From Aurelia coerulea (Eukaryota > Cnidaria > Scyphozoa > Semaeostomeae > Ulmaridae): DNA of 64,000 bases. The notes below the pieces were generated by a model. That model saw only the letters and a list, made by a program, of their open reading frames with translations, did no database searches and was not told the origin of the DNA. The stretch is from the NCBI GenBank assembly GCA_039566865.1, contig CM076962.1, forward strand, positions 5,760,743-5,824,742, in the 5' to 3' direction. Every line of letters begins with the position of its first letter. Within the stretch, counting starts at the first letter, position 1. The translations under genes and the position numbers were made by a program. Shown here piece after piece: positions 33,962 to 45,388 of the stretch.

Positions 33962-34775
33962 ATAAAGGCCATTTGCTTGTCTTCGGAAATAAAGATGGTG
34001 AGGTAACTTTGATAAAGGAAAGTGACGAAGAGAAACTTCTAGGAGTGACACTCGACAAAAAACTGAGTTTCAAAACTCACGTTAATAATCTTTGTAAGAA
34101 AGCAAGCCAAACAAAAACTGCATGCACTGGCACGAGTGTCGAGATATATGGAAAAGCCAGAGTTAGAATTAACAATGACCTCTTTTGTAATGTCACATTT
34201 CAGTTATTGTCCACTTGTGTGGATGTTTCATGATAGGAAATCGAATAACAAGATCAATAAGATCCACGAAAGAGCCCTAAGAATCATACACAAAGATAGT
34301 ACTTCCAATTTTGAGGAACTATTGATTAAAAGTAACTCAGTATCTGTTCACCAGAGGAATTTACAGCTGCTCCAGACTCAGATTTATAAAACCGTAAACA
34401 ACTTGAATCCAGCTTTTATGGTAGAAGTATTTGTTAGAAAAGATATGCCATTAGGCTTTCGTGGCAATAATAATCTTGTTTTGCCTAAAGCTAGGACGAA
34501 TCAATATGGCATTGATACTATCAGGTTTATTGGTCAAAAACTATGGCAGACTCTGCCAAGAGAAATCAAAGAGTCCCAATCATTGGAGATTTTTAAAAGA
34601 AATATTAAATCTATCAAAACTTTTGACTGCAGCTGTAAATTGTGTAAAATTTTTGTATCAAATCTAGGTTTTTTGTAATTAGACTATTGTAAATATTCTG
34701 TATAGTTGGCCTTACTTAGCTTAACGCTATTTTCTTAGCTAACTTTAAATAAATTGTTTATTATTATTTATTATT
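33962..34775 (+). mobile_element. LINE A-related copy, RT C-terminal half
   Basis: The frames 33973-34233 and 34136-34678 (EKLLGVTLDKKLSFKTHVNN; FSYCPLVWMFHDRKSNNKIN; FDCSCKLCKIFVSNLGFL) are joined by a frameshift. The 3' UTR has TTGGCCTTACTTAG and an (ATT)n tail at about 34755-34775. 5'-truncated. Confidence 0.85.
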
Positions 34776-35275
34776 ATAAGACAGACGAATTGTGCTGTTA
34801 TACTCCATTAAGCTGCTAGTGTGATATAAAAATATCTTTAAGGCAGTTCAACCATTAAACTTTCTGTCATCAAAATTTTGCTGATTAATTAAGCTATATT
34901 ATCAACAAGAAGCAATGATGGGAAAGATGCAGTAGAGTGTCAGTACAGTTCCCTGAGTAACTTTCAGGGACCAAAGCAACTTTCTTAAGTAGAATCCTCT
35001 AACACTAAGGGAAATTTCTCACCAAAGTTATGTTTCAGTTACGACCACTCTGTCATAGAAATGAAAGATTCGTCAGTGTTTTGAATTAGTGAGAAGCATA
35101 CATCACCTTACTAGAGAAGCAAACTTTCCAAAATAAATAAATATCGGACAAAGTGCCTCAAAACATTTTTTCAAATTACGCATGGAAAGTAGTGGCTCAG
35201 TGCAATAATAGCCATTTCAGACTGCCTCAGAAGTTTTGCTTGTTTATACGAATTACTCGGCTAGTACACAGCCTT
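34776..35275. other. PEX10 intron, nothing recognised
   Basis: AT-rich non-coding DNA. Its right edge shows an imperfect inverted match to 33797-33832 (CCTGTGGAGG and complement), which brackets the LINE copy. Confidence 0.35.
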
Positions 35276-35285
35276 TGAGTTTGAG

Positions 35286-35590
35286 AATGAGACACCTCCA
35301 CAGGAACTTATTACACGCGACATAAAAGACTCGAGCACTCTTTCAATTTTTGAAAAGCAATGGAAAGGTGATAACTAACTGCAACTGAAGGCTCTGAAAA
35401 ATATAGGTACTGCATATTGGCTTTATTACGTGATTAAACTTTATATAATGTAGACTTAAATGCTCTGTAGTTAAAGCTATTATTATTATTACTACCATCA
35501 TTATTACTTATCTCACTTACTGAAAATAAAAAATGAGTGCTGAGGATGATGAGGATGATGATTATGATGATGATGATGATGATGATGTTT
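35286..35590 (+). mobile_element. LINE C-terminal remnant with trinucleotide tails
   Basis: The plus strand reads RDIKDSSTLSIFEKQWKGDN, the last part of a LINE ORF2, followed by stops, a short (ATT)n and a (GATGAT)n array at 35546-35589. Confidence 0.6.
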
Positions 35591-35899
35591 AAATACTTAT
35601 ACCATTCTGAGACACCCTGTATTTTCAATGCATTTCGTTCTGCAATAGCATCGGCTAATTAGGTCATTTTTATGCGGTGTAGTGCAGTTGTGATATTTCC
35701 TGGACCAAAAGATTTCTAGCGTCCATCTTTCTAAAATCAGATTTCTCTGTAGATACAATTTATAATTAGTTAAGTTTACTCAATAGTTGTCTTTAGTGCG
35801 AAATGCCACGGAATTTGAATTTCATTAAAATATTGCATTCACAAAGTCCTTCGAAACTTTTTCAATGTTTCTAGGTACTTTTTTGGAAATTCGAGTTAC

Positions 35900-35990
35900 C
35901 TGAATTGTTAACCAAGGCCCGTAACTTTGATACAACTTTATCTGCAATATATGGTCCAACGCAATGCAGGAGTATCATCCAAGTTCTTTT
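35900..35990 (-). CDS. PEX10: PEX10 exon: LHxxxPY..DK block
   Basis: 91 bp: 30 codons plus one base, with acceptor TTTATTTATAG and donor TCAG|GTAACT. It encodes KRTWMILLHCVGPYIADKVV and SKLRALVNNS, matching the conserved LHxxLPYLLDK segment. It begins in phase 0 after the SSS that ends the previous exon. Confidence 0.93.
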
Positions 35991-36477
35991 CTATAAATAA
36001 ATATTGGAAAAGCGTCAAATTAACAGCGACAAAATATGCACAGTATAATCCTTAATCATTTAGCCAAGTTTAAATTCATATGCTACAAATATTTAAAAAG
36101 AAGTTTTTTAACGCTGAAATGAAAAGAATGGGATACCGAAAACAGCTAATACGATGTATGTACAATTGCAAGCCCAAACGTCGTTCCTTTTTATTCAATA
36201 TTTTGTAAATCATTTCTATTGAGTTTGTTTTAATCAATGAAAATTAGTTTTCGTTGCACATACATTGTAAATAGAAAACCAGAGTTTCGTCGATTTAACA
36301 TAAGATAATAACAACAACAACTCCCTGAGTGATAAGCGATTCTTTGAAAATGTTAAATTGATAAAAAACAAAGATCAAACTTCGTAAATAAGGAATTTGA
36401 AAGGACAAGGCGGAAACAATTACTTCTTAGGAACAAGATTTTATTGTAATAATTAAAAGCGAAGGTACTGGGTGTCC

Positions 36478-37009
36478 CAAGAAAATATTCCGGTTCGAAA
36501 GATTACAAAAAATTCAATTATCAAACCTATCATAAAACTTTCGTTTTGATCTCTTTTGCCAATGGTTCAAATGTGTTCAAACATGATAAACTGTTTATTT
36601 TCATTACTTAAAGGGTATGAAATAACGCATTGAAAAACCCCATTCTGAGCTAGACTCTTTAGCAACATCGTTAATCTTGCCTAAGAGCTATTACATCGAA
36701 ATTTTTCATTATCTATCAAATCTGCAATGGTGGTTTGCCCTTCCCTCTGACATTTATGACCAATCTAGAGGTTCGATTTATTAAACTAAATTACTCAGGT
36801 AATCATCAGTGCTTTTTGCAGCATGCGTCAAAACCAGGGAGCCCGGGAAAAGGTCTAAATCACACATTTCAAAGCCAATCAAAAGATCAGCAATGCCTGG
36901 AAAATTAATTTATTCATTGATCTACTTGCCAAAAAATAACTTTGAAAATCGGCCTTACAATGAAATGTTGGTGATTTTTCGAACAGGAGTACTTTTTTGG
37001 GACACACGG
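36478..37009. mobile_element. TIR DNA element, GGGTGTCCC family
   Basis: The ends CTGGGTGTCCCAAGAAAATA and TACTTTTTTGGGACACACGG are imperfect inverted repeats; the left flank is TA and the right is CA (mutated). 532 bp, no transposase. Confidence 0.7.
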
Positions 37010-37881
37010 CATTTAGTCTAAATTGATCGATCCAGGATCGGTCGAATGCTCCCGCAACTGATCATAACCAATCCACCAGGCATAAATAGTATATATCCCT
37101 GCAATTCACTTCTTAAGTTCCAATTCATTTCCATGAGTTTCCCTATATTCTTGTCTAGGTCAGCATGTAGACAATTTGATTTTTGGTTTTTATAAATTTA
37201 GACCGTTTCCCCAGACTAATAATTTTCAAGAAATCACTTAGCGTGAGAAATAGGTCACTGAAAAATATAGAAAATTGCCAAGGATAATTTAGGATTTTGG
37301 CTTCGATCTTCAAATCGGCTTCAGTACGATTCTAGACGTGCCTCAATTGTTTTCTTTTTTGGAAAATCTAACCCTAGCAAATAGCCTAATCTCCACTCTA
37401 GCATTAGTAGAGCCCACGCTTCAAATAGTTTTAAAAAGTTGTGTAATTAGCTGTAACAACTTTTTGAATTAAATGGCTTGAAAGGAATTTTAGGCGCTTT
37501 ACTGTAATTTTACTGTGAATGTTGTTGATTTGTTGACCATCTATGATCAAAACTACACACGTATTTATAATTGCACTTTGTGGCGTCATCAATTTCCTAA
37601 ATCGTCAGCCAGAAGAGCGAAAACTTCTATTGCAGACCTATGATTTTTTTTTAATTCTGTCATTTTCCTAATAGACTATCTTAAAACTTACAATGGGATT
37701 TAAATATTTTCAATAGTTCCCTTGACATCAAAACTTTTAGGGTAGAATTATAGCAAATTATCTAAAGCTCCTTCCAATGCATTCACTTCAACGAAAGATG
37801 TGTCGCTATTGATAACAGCTTTTAAATCTTTCAAACATATGTTCCTTAGTAACAACATATCAAAATGCCACAGATACTAAC
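37010..37881. other. PEX10 intron, nothing recognised
   Basis: AT-rich sequence without supported features. Confidence 0.4.
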
Positions 37882-37958
37882 TGATGAGGATGGTAGCTTT
37901 AATTTGCAGCTTTCTACTTGTACAAGATTGCAGTATTCTTCTCCAAGCGTTTGGAAGC
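37882..37958 (-). CDS. PEX10: PEX10 exon: QTLGEEY motif
   Basis: 77 bp: two bases completing a Gly codon, then 25 codons to phase 0, with acceptor TTGTGTAATACAG and donor TCA|GTTAGT. It encodes FQTLGEEYCNLVQVES and CKLKLPSSS. YQTLGEEY is the most recognisable N-terminal signature of PEX10. Confidence 0.95.
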
Positions 37959-38039
37959 CTGTATTACACAAAAGAAACTGCGTATAATTTTTGCAGGATA
38001 GAGAATACAACAGAAGCAATTTTGATGTTAAGAACACTT

Positions 38040-38185
38040 ATCCGTTGTTGGATTGAGAATATTAACCAAAAATGGTATCAAGATAAGAGAAGCAAAAGAG
38101 GTTATGGATTTGGAGTCTCGATCTTCTATTTCATGGAAGGTCCACAGATATGTACGCAAAAAGAAAACTACTGATTCGAGGCCAT
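38040..38185 (+). pseudogene. Possible Tc1-type transposase N-terminal relic
   Basis: The plus strand reads NGIKIREAKEVMDLESRSSI then SWKVHRYVRKKKTTDSRPS and a stop. The helix-turn-helix-like layout and the closing DSRPS recall the DRPRSGRP boundary of Tc1 transposases. No DDE part follows. Confidence 0.3.
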
Positions 38186-39369
38186 CTTGAGAGAAGTAAT
38201 AATCATTAATTAACTGGTTTATCATCTCGCATTTTTTTCATTTTGCAATAGAGATACTTCATGATAATCAGTTTCAATAATTTACGACCTCACAATTTTG
38301 TAAATTATCTTCAGACGGCTCAAGCAAGGGCAGTGCCCTTATTCGAATATCAGGGACTTCCGTTACATTGAGCTACCAAATAAATGTATCTTGCTTCACT
38401 TTTTTCAGTGGCTGTCTGCTCGAAGGGTGCAATGGTTTCATTGATGAAGCCAAGCGGACTTCTAAGTCTTGTATCTCATCCTGATGATTTCTAGCTTTTC
38501 TTGCAGAAGACAAGCAAACAGAGATTATAAGGCAAGTAGTAGGTTGTCGGCGGTGGTAATCGTTTAAAATATGGTTGAAATAATTTACATCAAAGATGGA
38601 GTTTTTATACTGCATGCTAACATTTTGGATATTGAACATCTTCAGGGGAAGCTTTGTAGCATGCATAAAAAGTAACAACTTGGCAGAAAGTTGCTACTGC
38701 CAGCGTACGATATCGATAACCATCACCAAGGTCAGAAGGAAAATTTCGAACGTCAAAATCAACCGGCAAAATCAACAACTGGAAACATTTGGGAAAATCA
38801 ACAAAAATGGTGCCCTTTCACTTAACAACCTCGGTTTTTGTCTGCGATCTATTTCCTTTTGACAAATTCTTTCCACCTTCAATAGACCTTTTTACTTGCC
38901 AGAAAAGAGTTGTGGATCAAGCGTCCGAGTCTGGTAAAGTTTGAAAGGAAGAACAAAAGCAAGACGCACGTTCTCATTCTCATTAGAAACACTACTGCTA
39001 GCTGTGGTATGAAGTTGCTTCGGATCTAAGAACACTTTTCTGGGAGATTATTATCGGCTACTTTGCGCAAAGTGAGTTAGAAATGGCTCAGTTTACACGC
39101 AGGCAAGTGTCAGTTTGTTTGCTTTGTTTCTCGCTATTTTCTTTCATTGTAATTGACTTTCTTTCAAGTGAATAACCACGGTAGCAGCAAACTTCGAGAC
39201 CCCTGCTACCTTGCTGCATGTTCGCACTTTTGTTTAACAACTGTTCACTGCAAAATCAGCTAACAATGAACGAAAAATCCGAGAAACAAGGACAGAAGGC
39301 AAACAAAACTTCCCTCTGTAGAAACTGAATCATTCCTAACTTGCCTTGAGTAAAGTATCGTTTACTAGG
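38186..39369. other. PEX10 intron with a probable split SINE
   Basis: GGCGGTGGTAATCG at about 38549 and TACTTGCCAGAAAAGAG at about 38895 are two pieces of the SINE body seen at 46767-46990, separated here by extra DNA. Nothing else recognised. Confidence 0.4.
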
Positions 39370-40297
39370 GTAAGGTGGGAGTAATTTGGGTCTGCGGGGT
39401 CATTTGGGTCTCATTGATTTTTCACTATTAAAGCGATCGTAAGTTGAAAATTCAATTAATGGCTCAGTAGGCGATGAAATCTTGAATTATTGGATAATTT
39501 CTGGTGCTTCAATTTCCAGATTTCCCCTGCCTGAAGTTTGATTAGGATCTGAAAGCGTAGCAAACTTTCGATTTTCACCAACGTACGAATTCTTCTTGTC
39601 AACAAATTATCCTGGATCTCAAGTTCAATCATGTGAAAAGGTGTTAAAAGCCTTTGGGAATTTGTTTGCGATTTGGTAGATTCTCTTTCGATTATATTGC
39701 AAGGTGGGGTAATTTGGGTCTACTGGGGATTTGTACAACGAGTCACGTTCTGCATAACTTGACAATGATTCCAGGATAAAAACAAAGATGAAAACATGTT
39801 GAAAATGGGTGTATAAATCAAAAACAGTGATAGTAGGTACACTTCCGTTCATATTTTAGCGCAAAGATGCAAGGACTTATTTCTTTCAACTTGAATTGCA
39901 GTATTGCACTGGTGCGGTTTATTTCTAATTTTCTCCATGCAAGTTGTCAAGTCATTGGCTTCGAAACTTTGAAAATTCAATCAAAGTTATCCATAAAAAC
40001 ATTCTAAAATTATAATTTGTTGAATTTACAATACTCCTGATGAAATATCTACTGATTTTCTCGAATAGACCCAAATTTCCCGCCTACAGTTTGAAAATAC
40101 ACGCAAAAGTGAGAAATTTAAAAAATTCCAAATAATTATTCAAAATTCGAATTAGACAACGGCAAGAAGTTCCCAAGAACGAGAAGAGGTTCTACGTAGG
40201 TAAAACAAAAAAGATCTTCAATATTTCCAACGAGTCCAGAAGAGTATTCTTTATTTTGAAAAATGCCCATTTTAGACCCAAATTACCCCTACCTTAC
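39370..40297. mobile_element. TIR DNA element (GTAAGGTGGG...TTTGGGTC ends)
   Basis: GTAAGGTGGGAGTAATTTGG at the left and CCAAATTACCCCTACCTTAC at the right are inverted repeats of about 24 bp. The TTTGGGTCT motif recurs inside (about 39390, 39713, 40070). 928 bp, no transposase; the superfamily is unclear. Confidence 0.7.
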
Positions 40298-40299
40298 TC

Positions 40300-40800
40300 A
40301 ATCTCTCTGAAAAGTGTTATGAGATCCGAAAGCGCTTTTTGCTGGAGTAAACTCGACCCTGAAATCAGAAAATGCGCATCCATCAGTATATTCAACAACA
40401 AATTGCTTTCGCTTATTAGGCCACCTTCTAACCCTGTTTTCAGTATTTATGATTTACGAGGACTTTCTTTATTAACTCAACTAAGGGAAGAGTTGAGCAA
40501 ACGAAATTTTCACAAATTCAGTCATAATTTTAGTGACACAATCAATCCGATGTGTCCAGTTAACGACGGTCCTGAGGACACGGAACAGTACCTATTGTTG
40601 TGCCATTCTTTTGAAAACAAAGGCATGACCTCCTCGCTGGTGTCCTTCCGATGCTGCGCTCATTTGAATTTATTGACGTTCCAAATCCTGTCCTTTTACA
40701 GATTCTTTTGTACGGAGACAAAAAAGTTGCCATTTGAGGTAAACAATTTCCAGAGTCCAGAAAAGTAAACCTTCCTCCAATCGAAATATTCTCCTACCAA
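40300..40800 (+). mobile_element. LINE B C-terminal fragment
   Basis: The plus frame reads WSKLDPEIRKCASISIFNNK, FHKFSHNFSDTINPMCP and GPEDTEQYLLLCHSF. It is truncated on both sides; the left border coincides with the TIR element end. Confidence 0.85.
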
Positions 40801-41149
40801 AACCTTCCTCCAGTTTTTGGAATACAGGGACGTGGCTAGGTCATGGGAAGGACGTGCCAGTCTTCAGAGTTCGAAAGTTAAAAAGTAAATCACAAAATTA
40901 TGGCCATTTCGGACATCATAGCTGTTACGTTATAGACTTAAGCTTGGTCGGGCCATACGAAATGAGCATGACCTCGTCGTAATAATGATCATAGCCTAGT
41001 CCTGCTATTTCGATAAATGGTGCGCTTTGATTGGTGGAATATTTTATTCCGCAAAATTCATTGCAAAGATTTTTTTAACAAATCATGTCAATCTTGTTTC
41101 CAAACAATCTTATGAAACCAAATTAAGACAAATGCCACCTAATAATTTT

Positions 41150-43255
41150 TTATGCAAAAGGAAATAATGAAATAACAATCAAAATAGGTGAGGACTGCAT
41201 GCAAGAGAATACAGAGGAGAATCTTCTCGGCATAACTTTCGATCGATCACTTTCTTCAAAAACATGTCCAGGCACTTTTTAAAAAGGCTGGCGAAAAACT
41301 CCATGCACTTGCCCGAATATCACGTTACATGGACACTGAAAAACTACAGCAGTTAAGGTAGCTCTGCTTTCCGCTCTAGTGCACAGCGAGATGCAGTTTG
41401 CCAAAACCACTCTCCTCAGAAAACAATTAATTTTTCCAATTTTATTCGGTCTATCGAAAAGCGTTAAAACGGGTGTTGTTCTGTATAATCTGGGCAATCG
41501 AAAGATGTATAAATCGCAATGTTTCCTTCAACCCTGGCTTCGCAAATCCTTGCTCAAATCATTTTGCTGATTTTAGAAAAGTGGATTTACCTCCAAAACT
41601 ACTCAAAAGTGTCGATTTTTTTTTCGCTCCATCTTTAGCTAAGTAGTTGTTCTACAACTTTGCCAAGTCTGATTGAAAAACCTAGGCTAGATTTCCTGCA
41701 ATCAAATTTACATTTCTGTTTACTTTCGACTTCGAAGGGGAAAAGCGTTGGTCAACAGTTTAGCCCATGCAGAACGATTTGAGCGCCCGTAGAATGTTTT
41801 TGCAAAAAATTAGTTCTTGACCTAAGATCTATGCTCATTGTGGACTCTAAAAGAAATTGATAATTTGTGAATGCTTACGAAAGTCTCGAAAGACACCCAA
41901 AGCATGGTTTCGTGAAGTTGCTGGTAAAAATCAGTAATTTTTAATAAATAGATGCAAATGATACTTTTGCAAGCGCACTAAGGATGTCTATAGAGACTTG
42001 CGTATGGTATTCCCAAAAGATGACGTTCATTTGTTTGCCAATGGAAAAACTTCTGAAAGTTATTTCAAGCCTGAGCTTTTGCAAGCGTGCTTCATAGCAT
42101 GGTAATCTGTTGACCAAGGTTTCTCCATTTCGCTGTCGAAAAGTAAACAGAAATACGAAATTCGATTGCAGGAAATCTCGCCTAGGATTTTCAATCAGAC
42201 TTGGCAAAGTTGTAGATCAACTACCTAGCTAAAGATGGAACGAAAAAAATCGAACATTTTTCGAGTAGTTTTGGAGATAAATCCATTTTTCTGAAATTCG
42301 CAAAAACATTTAAACAAGGATTTGCGAAACCAGGGTTGACGGAAACATTGCGATTTATACATTTTTCGATTGCCCAGATTATACAGAACAACATCCTTTT
42401 TACCGCTTTTCGATAGGCCGAATAATATTGGAGAAATTAACTGTTTTCTGAGGAGAATGGTTTTGCGAAACGGCATTTCGCTGTTCACTAGAGAGGAAAG
42501 CAGAGTTACCTTAATGAGGGCGTTCGTTTTATCACACTTCAGTTACTGTTCAGTTGTTTGGATGTTTAATGATAGATCATAGAATCAATCGTGTTCAAGA
42601 AAGGGCATTACGTATAGCATATAAAGATACGGAAATGATTTCTGTTTTCTCTTGGAACAGACTAGATCAGTGCCAATCCATGCAAGAAACCAACAGTTGT
42701 TAATGACAGAAATGTACAAAACCCAATCTGATCTAAATCCACCTTTCGTGAAGGATATTTTTATGGAACGAAATATTAGCTACAATCTAAGGCAAGGCAA
42801 TGACGCTCTACTCCCAAAAGTACGGACTACGTCCTTTGGAATTGAGACCATAGCCTTCCTTTGAAATAAACTGTGGCAGCTTATACCGCAGGAAATGAAG
42901 CAGTCAAGCACCCTTCTTATTTTCAAAAAACGAATAAGATGCTGGAACGGTGATAAATGCAACTGTAGGCTCTGCAAAACATATATTCCGAAAATTGAGT
43001 TCATAACAGGATAGATGTTTATAGGCTCTCTTGTGGGGGCCGGGGGCGGTTCGCGGCTGCTACCGGGCGTGGCGGGAGCGCTGTGCGAGTGGCCTCCTTA
43101 TTATGCGGGTGCTGTTTGGTGTCTGTATGGGAGAGCTCCCTAGTGCGGCGTTTCTGCCATCTCTCGGGAGGCTGCTCGCCGTCCTTGGCCTCTGAGAGGG
43201 CCTCTTCTGCTTTTATCTTGTAATATATATATATATAGTACATTCTCAGTAAATC
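41150..43255 (+). mobile_element. LINE A copy interrupted by a TTAA foldback
   Basis: The left part carries LLGITFDRSLSSK and, after a frameshift, a stretch ending in the KLQQL site. The frame resumes after the foldback as MRAFVLSHFSYCSVVWMF, then LNPPFVKDIFMERNISYNLR. The 3' UTR has a GC-rich island at about 43022-43215 and a short (TA)n. Removing 41357-42510 plus one TTAA restores continuity with the copy at 21080. Confidence 0.85.
41357..42510. mobile_element. Foldback element with exact TTAA duplication, copy 2
   Basis: The ends GGTAGCTCTGCTTTCC and GGAAAGCAGAGTTACC are flanked by TTAA at 41353-41356 and 42511-42514, inside a LINE reading frame. The arms (about 41357-41770, 42105-42510) match copy 1 at 19504-20806. 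No transposase. Confidence 0.9.
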
Positions 43256-43970
43256 TATTTTAGACATTGTTTAGATCTAAACCCAATATTTATGAAAGAT
43301 AGTTTTGCAGAAAAAGATAGCTATTATAGTCTGCGTAATGTAAATCACTTGCAGCTGCCGAAAGTAAGGACAATAATATATGGTACAGAAAATATTCAGT
43401 ATAGAGGCTGCCTCACTTCCAAGCTTTTTGAAAGACTGTAGCACAATGCAAGAATTTAAAAGAAAAGTAAAACAATGGAATAGCGATTTTTGCACTTGCA
43501 GATTGTGTTAAGTTTTTATCAAAGATTTAGGATTTTTACCGGATGTCCCAAAAAAACGCAACGGATTTGATCGGGACTAGCGACAAAAATTTAGGTCCAA
43601 TCAATCTACAATAATTTTGATATAATCTTCGATAGCAAACTTGAAGATAAATACCTTGTTTGTTGATATTGGTGCATGGAGAGTTGGAATATCAATCTTG
43701 AAAGTCCAAATTTGCTTCCATCTCCAAACCAGAGGCTTCGGGTTTTGGCCTAACTGAAAACGCGATTGAGGAATCTCCTCAGTCTTATGCAAAGTGTAGC
43801 AATGTGAGCATGTTACGGCACACATGTTTAGGCACACATTTCAGTTGAAATTCGAAAGCTAAATACTTACAAGCATAACAATGCCGGAGGGAAAATTCAA
43901 AAAGGAATATATTTCTTCAATCATAGACTGTATAAAAGAAGTTCTGATGCAAAAAAGACAAGATATTTCG

Positions 43971-44013
43971 CACACTATGAGGCCTTTCTGACTTGTGTCT
44001 TCATCAGAGTGTG
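43971..44013 (-). ncRNA. Hammerhead-ribozyme-like motif, left palindrome arm
   Basis: Minus strand: CACACT, CTGATGA, a 12-base stem II with GAC/GTC pairing, GAAA, AGGCCT-type minimal stem III, C, two extra bases, then AGTGTG, which pairs with the first hexamer. Confidence 0.6.
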
Positions 44014-44045
44014 ACTTACAAAACTAAAATATTAGTTTTGTAAGT

Positions 44046-44086
44046 CACACTCTGATGAAGAAACAAGTCAGAAAGGCCTCAGTGTA
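44046..44086 (+). ncRNA. Hammerhead-ribozyme-like motif, right palindrome arm
   Basis: Plus strand: CACACT, CTGATGA, a weakened stem II, GAAA, self-complementary AGGCCT, C at the cleavage position, then AGTGTA pairing with CACACT over five positions. This is the standard hammerhead order of core boxes. Confidence 0.6.
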
Positions 44087-44937
44087 CTAAATATTTTGTC
44101 TTTTTTGCATCCGAACTTCTTTTATACAGTTTATTCGTACAACTTTCTACCAATATATTCAATCATAGTGCACACCTGCAAAAGAGCCAAGCATGGATGA
44201 GCATTTTTAAGGATCTTATCCATGGGTAATTTTTCCTTGGATATATTTTATTTCTTGCTTCATAATAATTCGAAGAAAGATTATACAAAATGCATTTTGA
44301 TGAAGTCATGAAGATTGCAAGAACTAATTCATTTTCGTACACAAGCAACTACCTCGCGGATTGCTCTCTTTTATGAGATAGATGCAATGCTAACTTTTCG
44401 AAACTTTTGAAGCATAAAAAAGATGTCTTTTCAGGAATTTGATTGAATTTCTATTCAAATATTTCCTCAGCACGAGGCTTTATTCTCTCATTTCACAATA
44501 ATTCAGGATATTCCCCAAAATAGCGCGTTTGCAGTTTAGGCCAAAACCCAAAAGCTCTGACTTGGAGGTTCAGGGAAATTTGGACTTTCAAGATTAATAT
44601 TCCAACTCTCCATGCACCAATATCAACAAACAAGGTATCTATTTTCAAGTTAGCTATCGAGGATTGTATCAAAAAATTTTGTGGATTGATGGGACCTAAA
44701 TTCTTGTCGCTAGTCCCGCTCAAATCCGTTGCGTTTTTTGGGACACCCGGTAGATTAATTTACTTTCTAGGTTATACATTGTAAATCATTGCTTCTTTTA
44801 GTTATATTGGTTTAGTTATATTTATAATATTAATAAATATTTTGTAAAATAGGCCTTAATTAGCTCTAATTGAGCTATTTTTTAAATTCAAGCCTACTAT
44901 AAATAAATAAATGATGATGATGATGATGATGATGATG

Positions 44938-45376
44938 TCAAGTCCTCAGGGCATGACTGCAGTATAAAAAGTAACCCTGTGTCATTTCGTGAGTTTCATT
45001 GTGACAAGCGTGTGTTAGGCCTAGCCGGTTTTGTACCCTCTTTAATTTCATCCTAAAATCTACTATCTTGTATATTTCAAGAACGGAACGCTCCGTATAA
45101 TATCATGATTTTCTTCATTAAATATCCTTAAATCTTGTGCTTAACCTATCTATTTGTAATTAGAAAGAACAGTAAAACGCAACTGTATTGTGATATTCTA
45201 TATGTCCCCTTTAAAGTAAATTTTTGTCTTTCTTTTTCTTTGTAGCAGTTACGTTTTTTGTAATATTTTTCTCTATTAGTTACGTGGAGCACAATGTGTA
45301 GTGTTATGTTCGTATTTCCTGTTTTACGTTGCCATGAGGTAGACGTAGTTTTTCGCTTCCAATGGTATTGTTCTAG
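44938..45376. other. PEX10 intron, nothing recognised
   Basis: AT-rich, no supported feature. Its right edge is the left target duplication of the next LINE. Confidence 0.4.
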
Positions 45377-45388
45377 TAGTAGGGTATA

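Larger units (their letters stand above)
43539..44750. mobile_element. TA-flanked element with about 215-bp TIRs and a central palindrome
   Basis: TA+CCGGATGTCCCAAAAAAACG at the left and CGTTTTTTGGGACACCCGG+TA at the right. The TIRs include CAAACAAGGTATCTATTTTC and its near-complement. The TIR interior is related to that of 53777-54384. The middle (about 43925-44140) is a long palindrome carrying two hammerhead-like motifs. Confidence 0.85.
43262..44937 (+). mobile_element. LINE A-related 3' part interrupted by a TA element
   Basis: Reads FMKDSFAEKDSYYSLRNVNH and, after frame changes, the CTCRLC-type end up to 43536. It continues after the TA element at 44753 with the LINE 3' UTR (AAAATAGGCCTTAATTAG) and a (GATGAT)n tail at 44912-44937. 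Confidence 0.75.

Noticed and set aside
35604..35622. TIR element end (GAGACACCCTG+TA)
   Set aside because: A single terminus without any partner in the window; not enough to call an element.
38028..38225. Minus-strand frame as another PEX10 exon
   Set aside because: It has no match to PEX10, and the true upstream exon at 47257-47337 joins the 37882 exon in phase.
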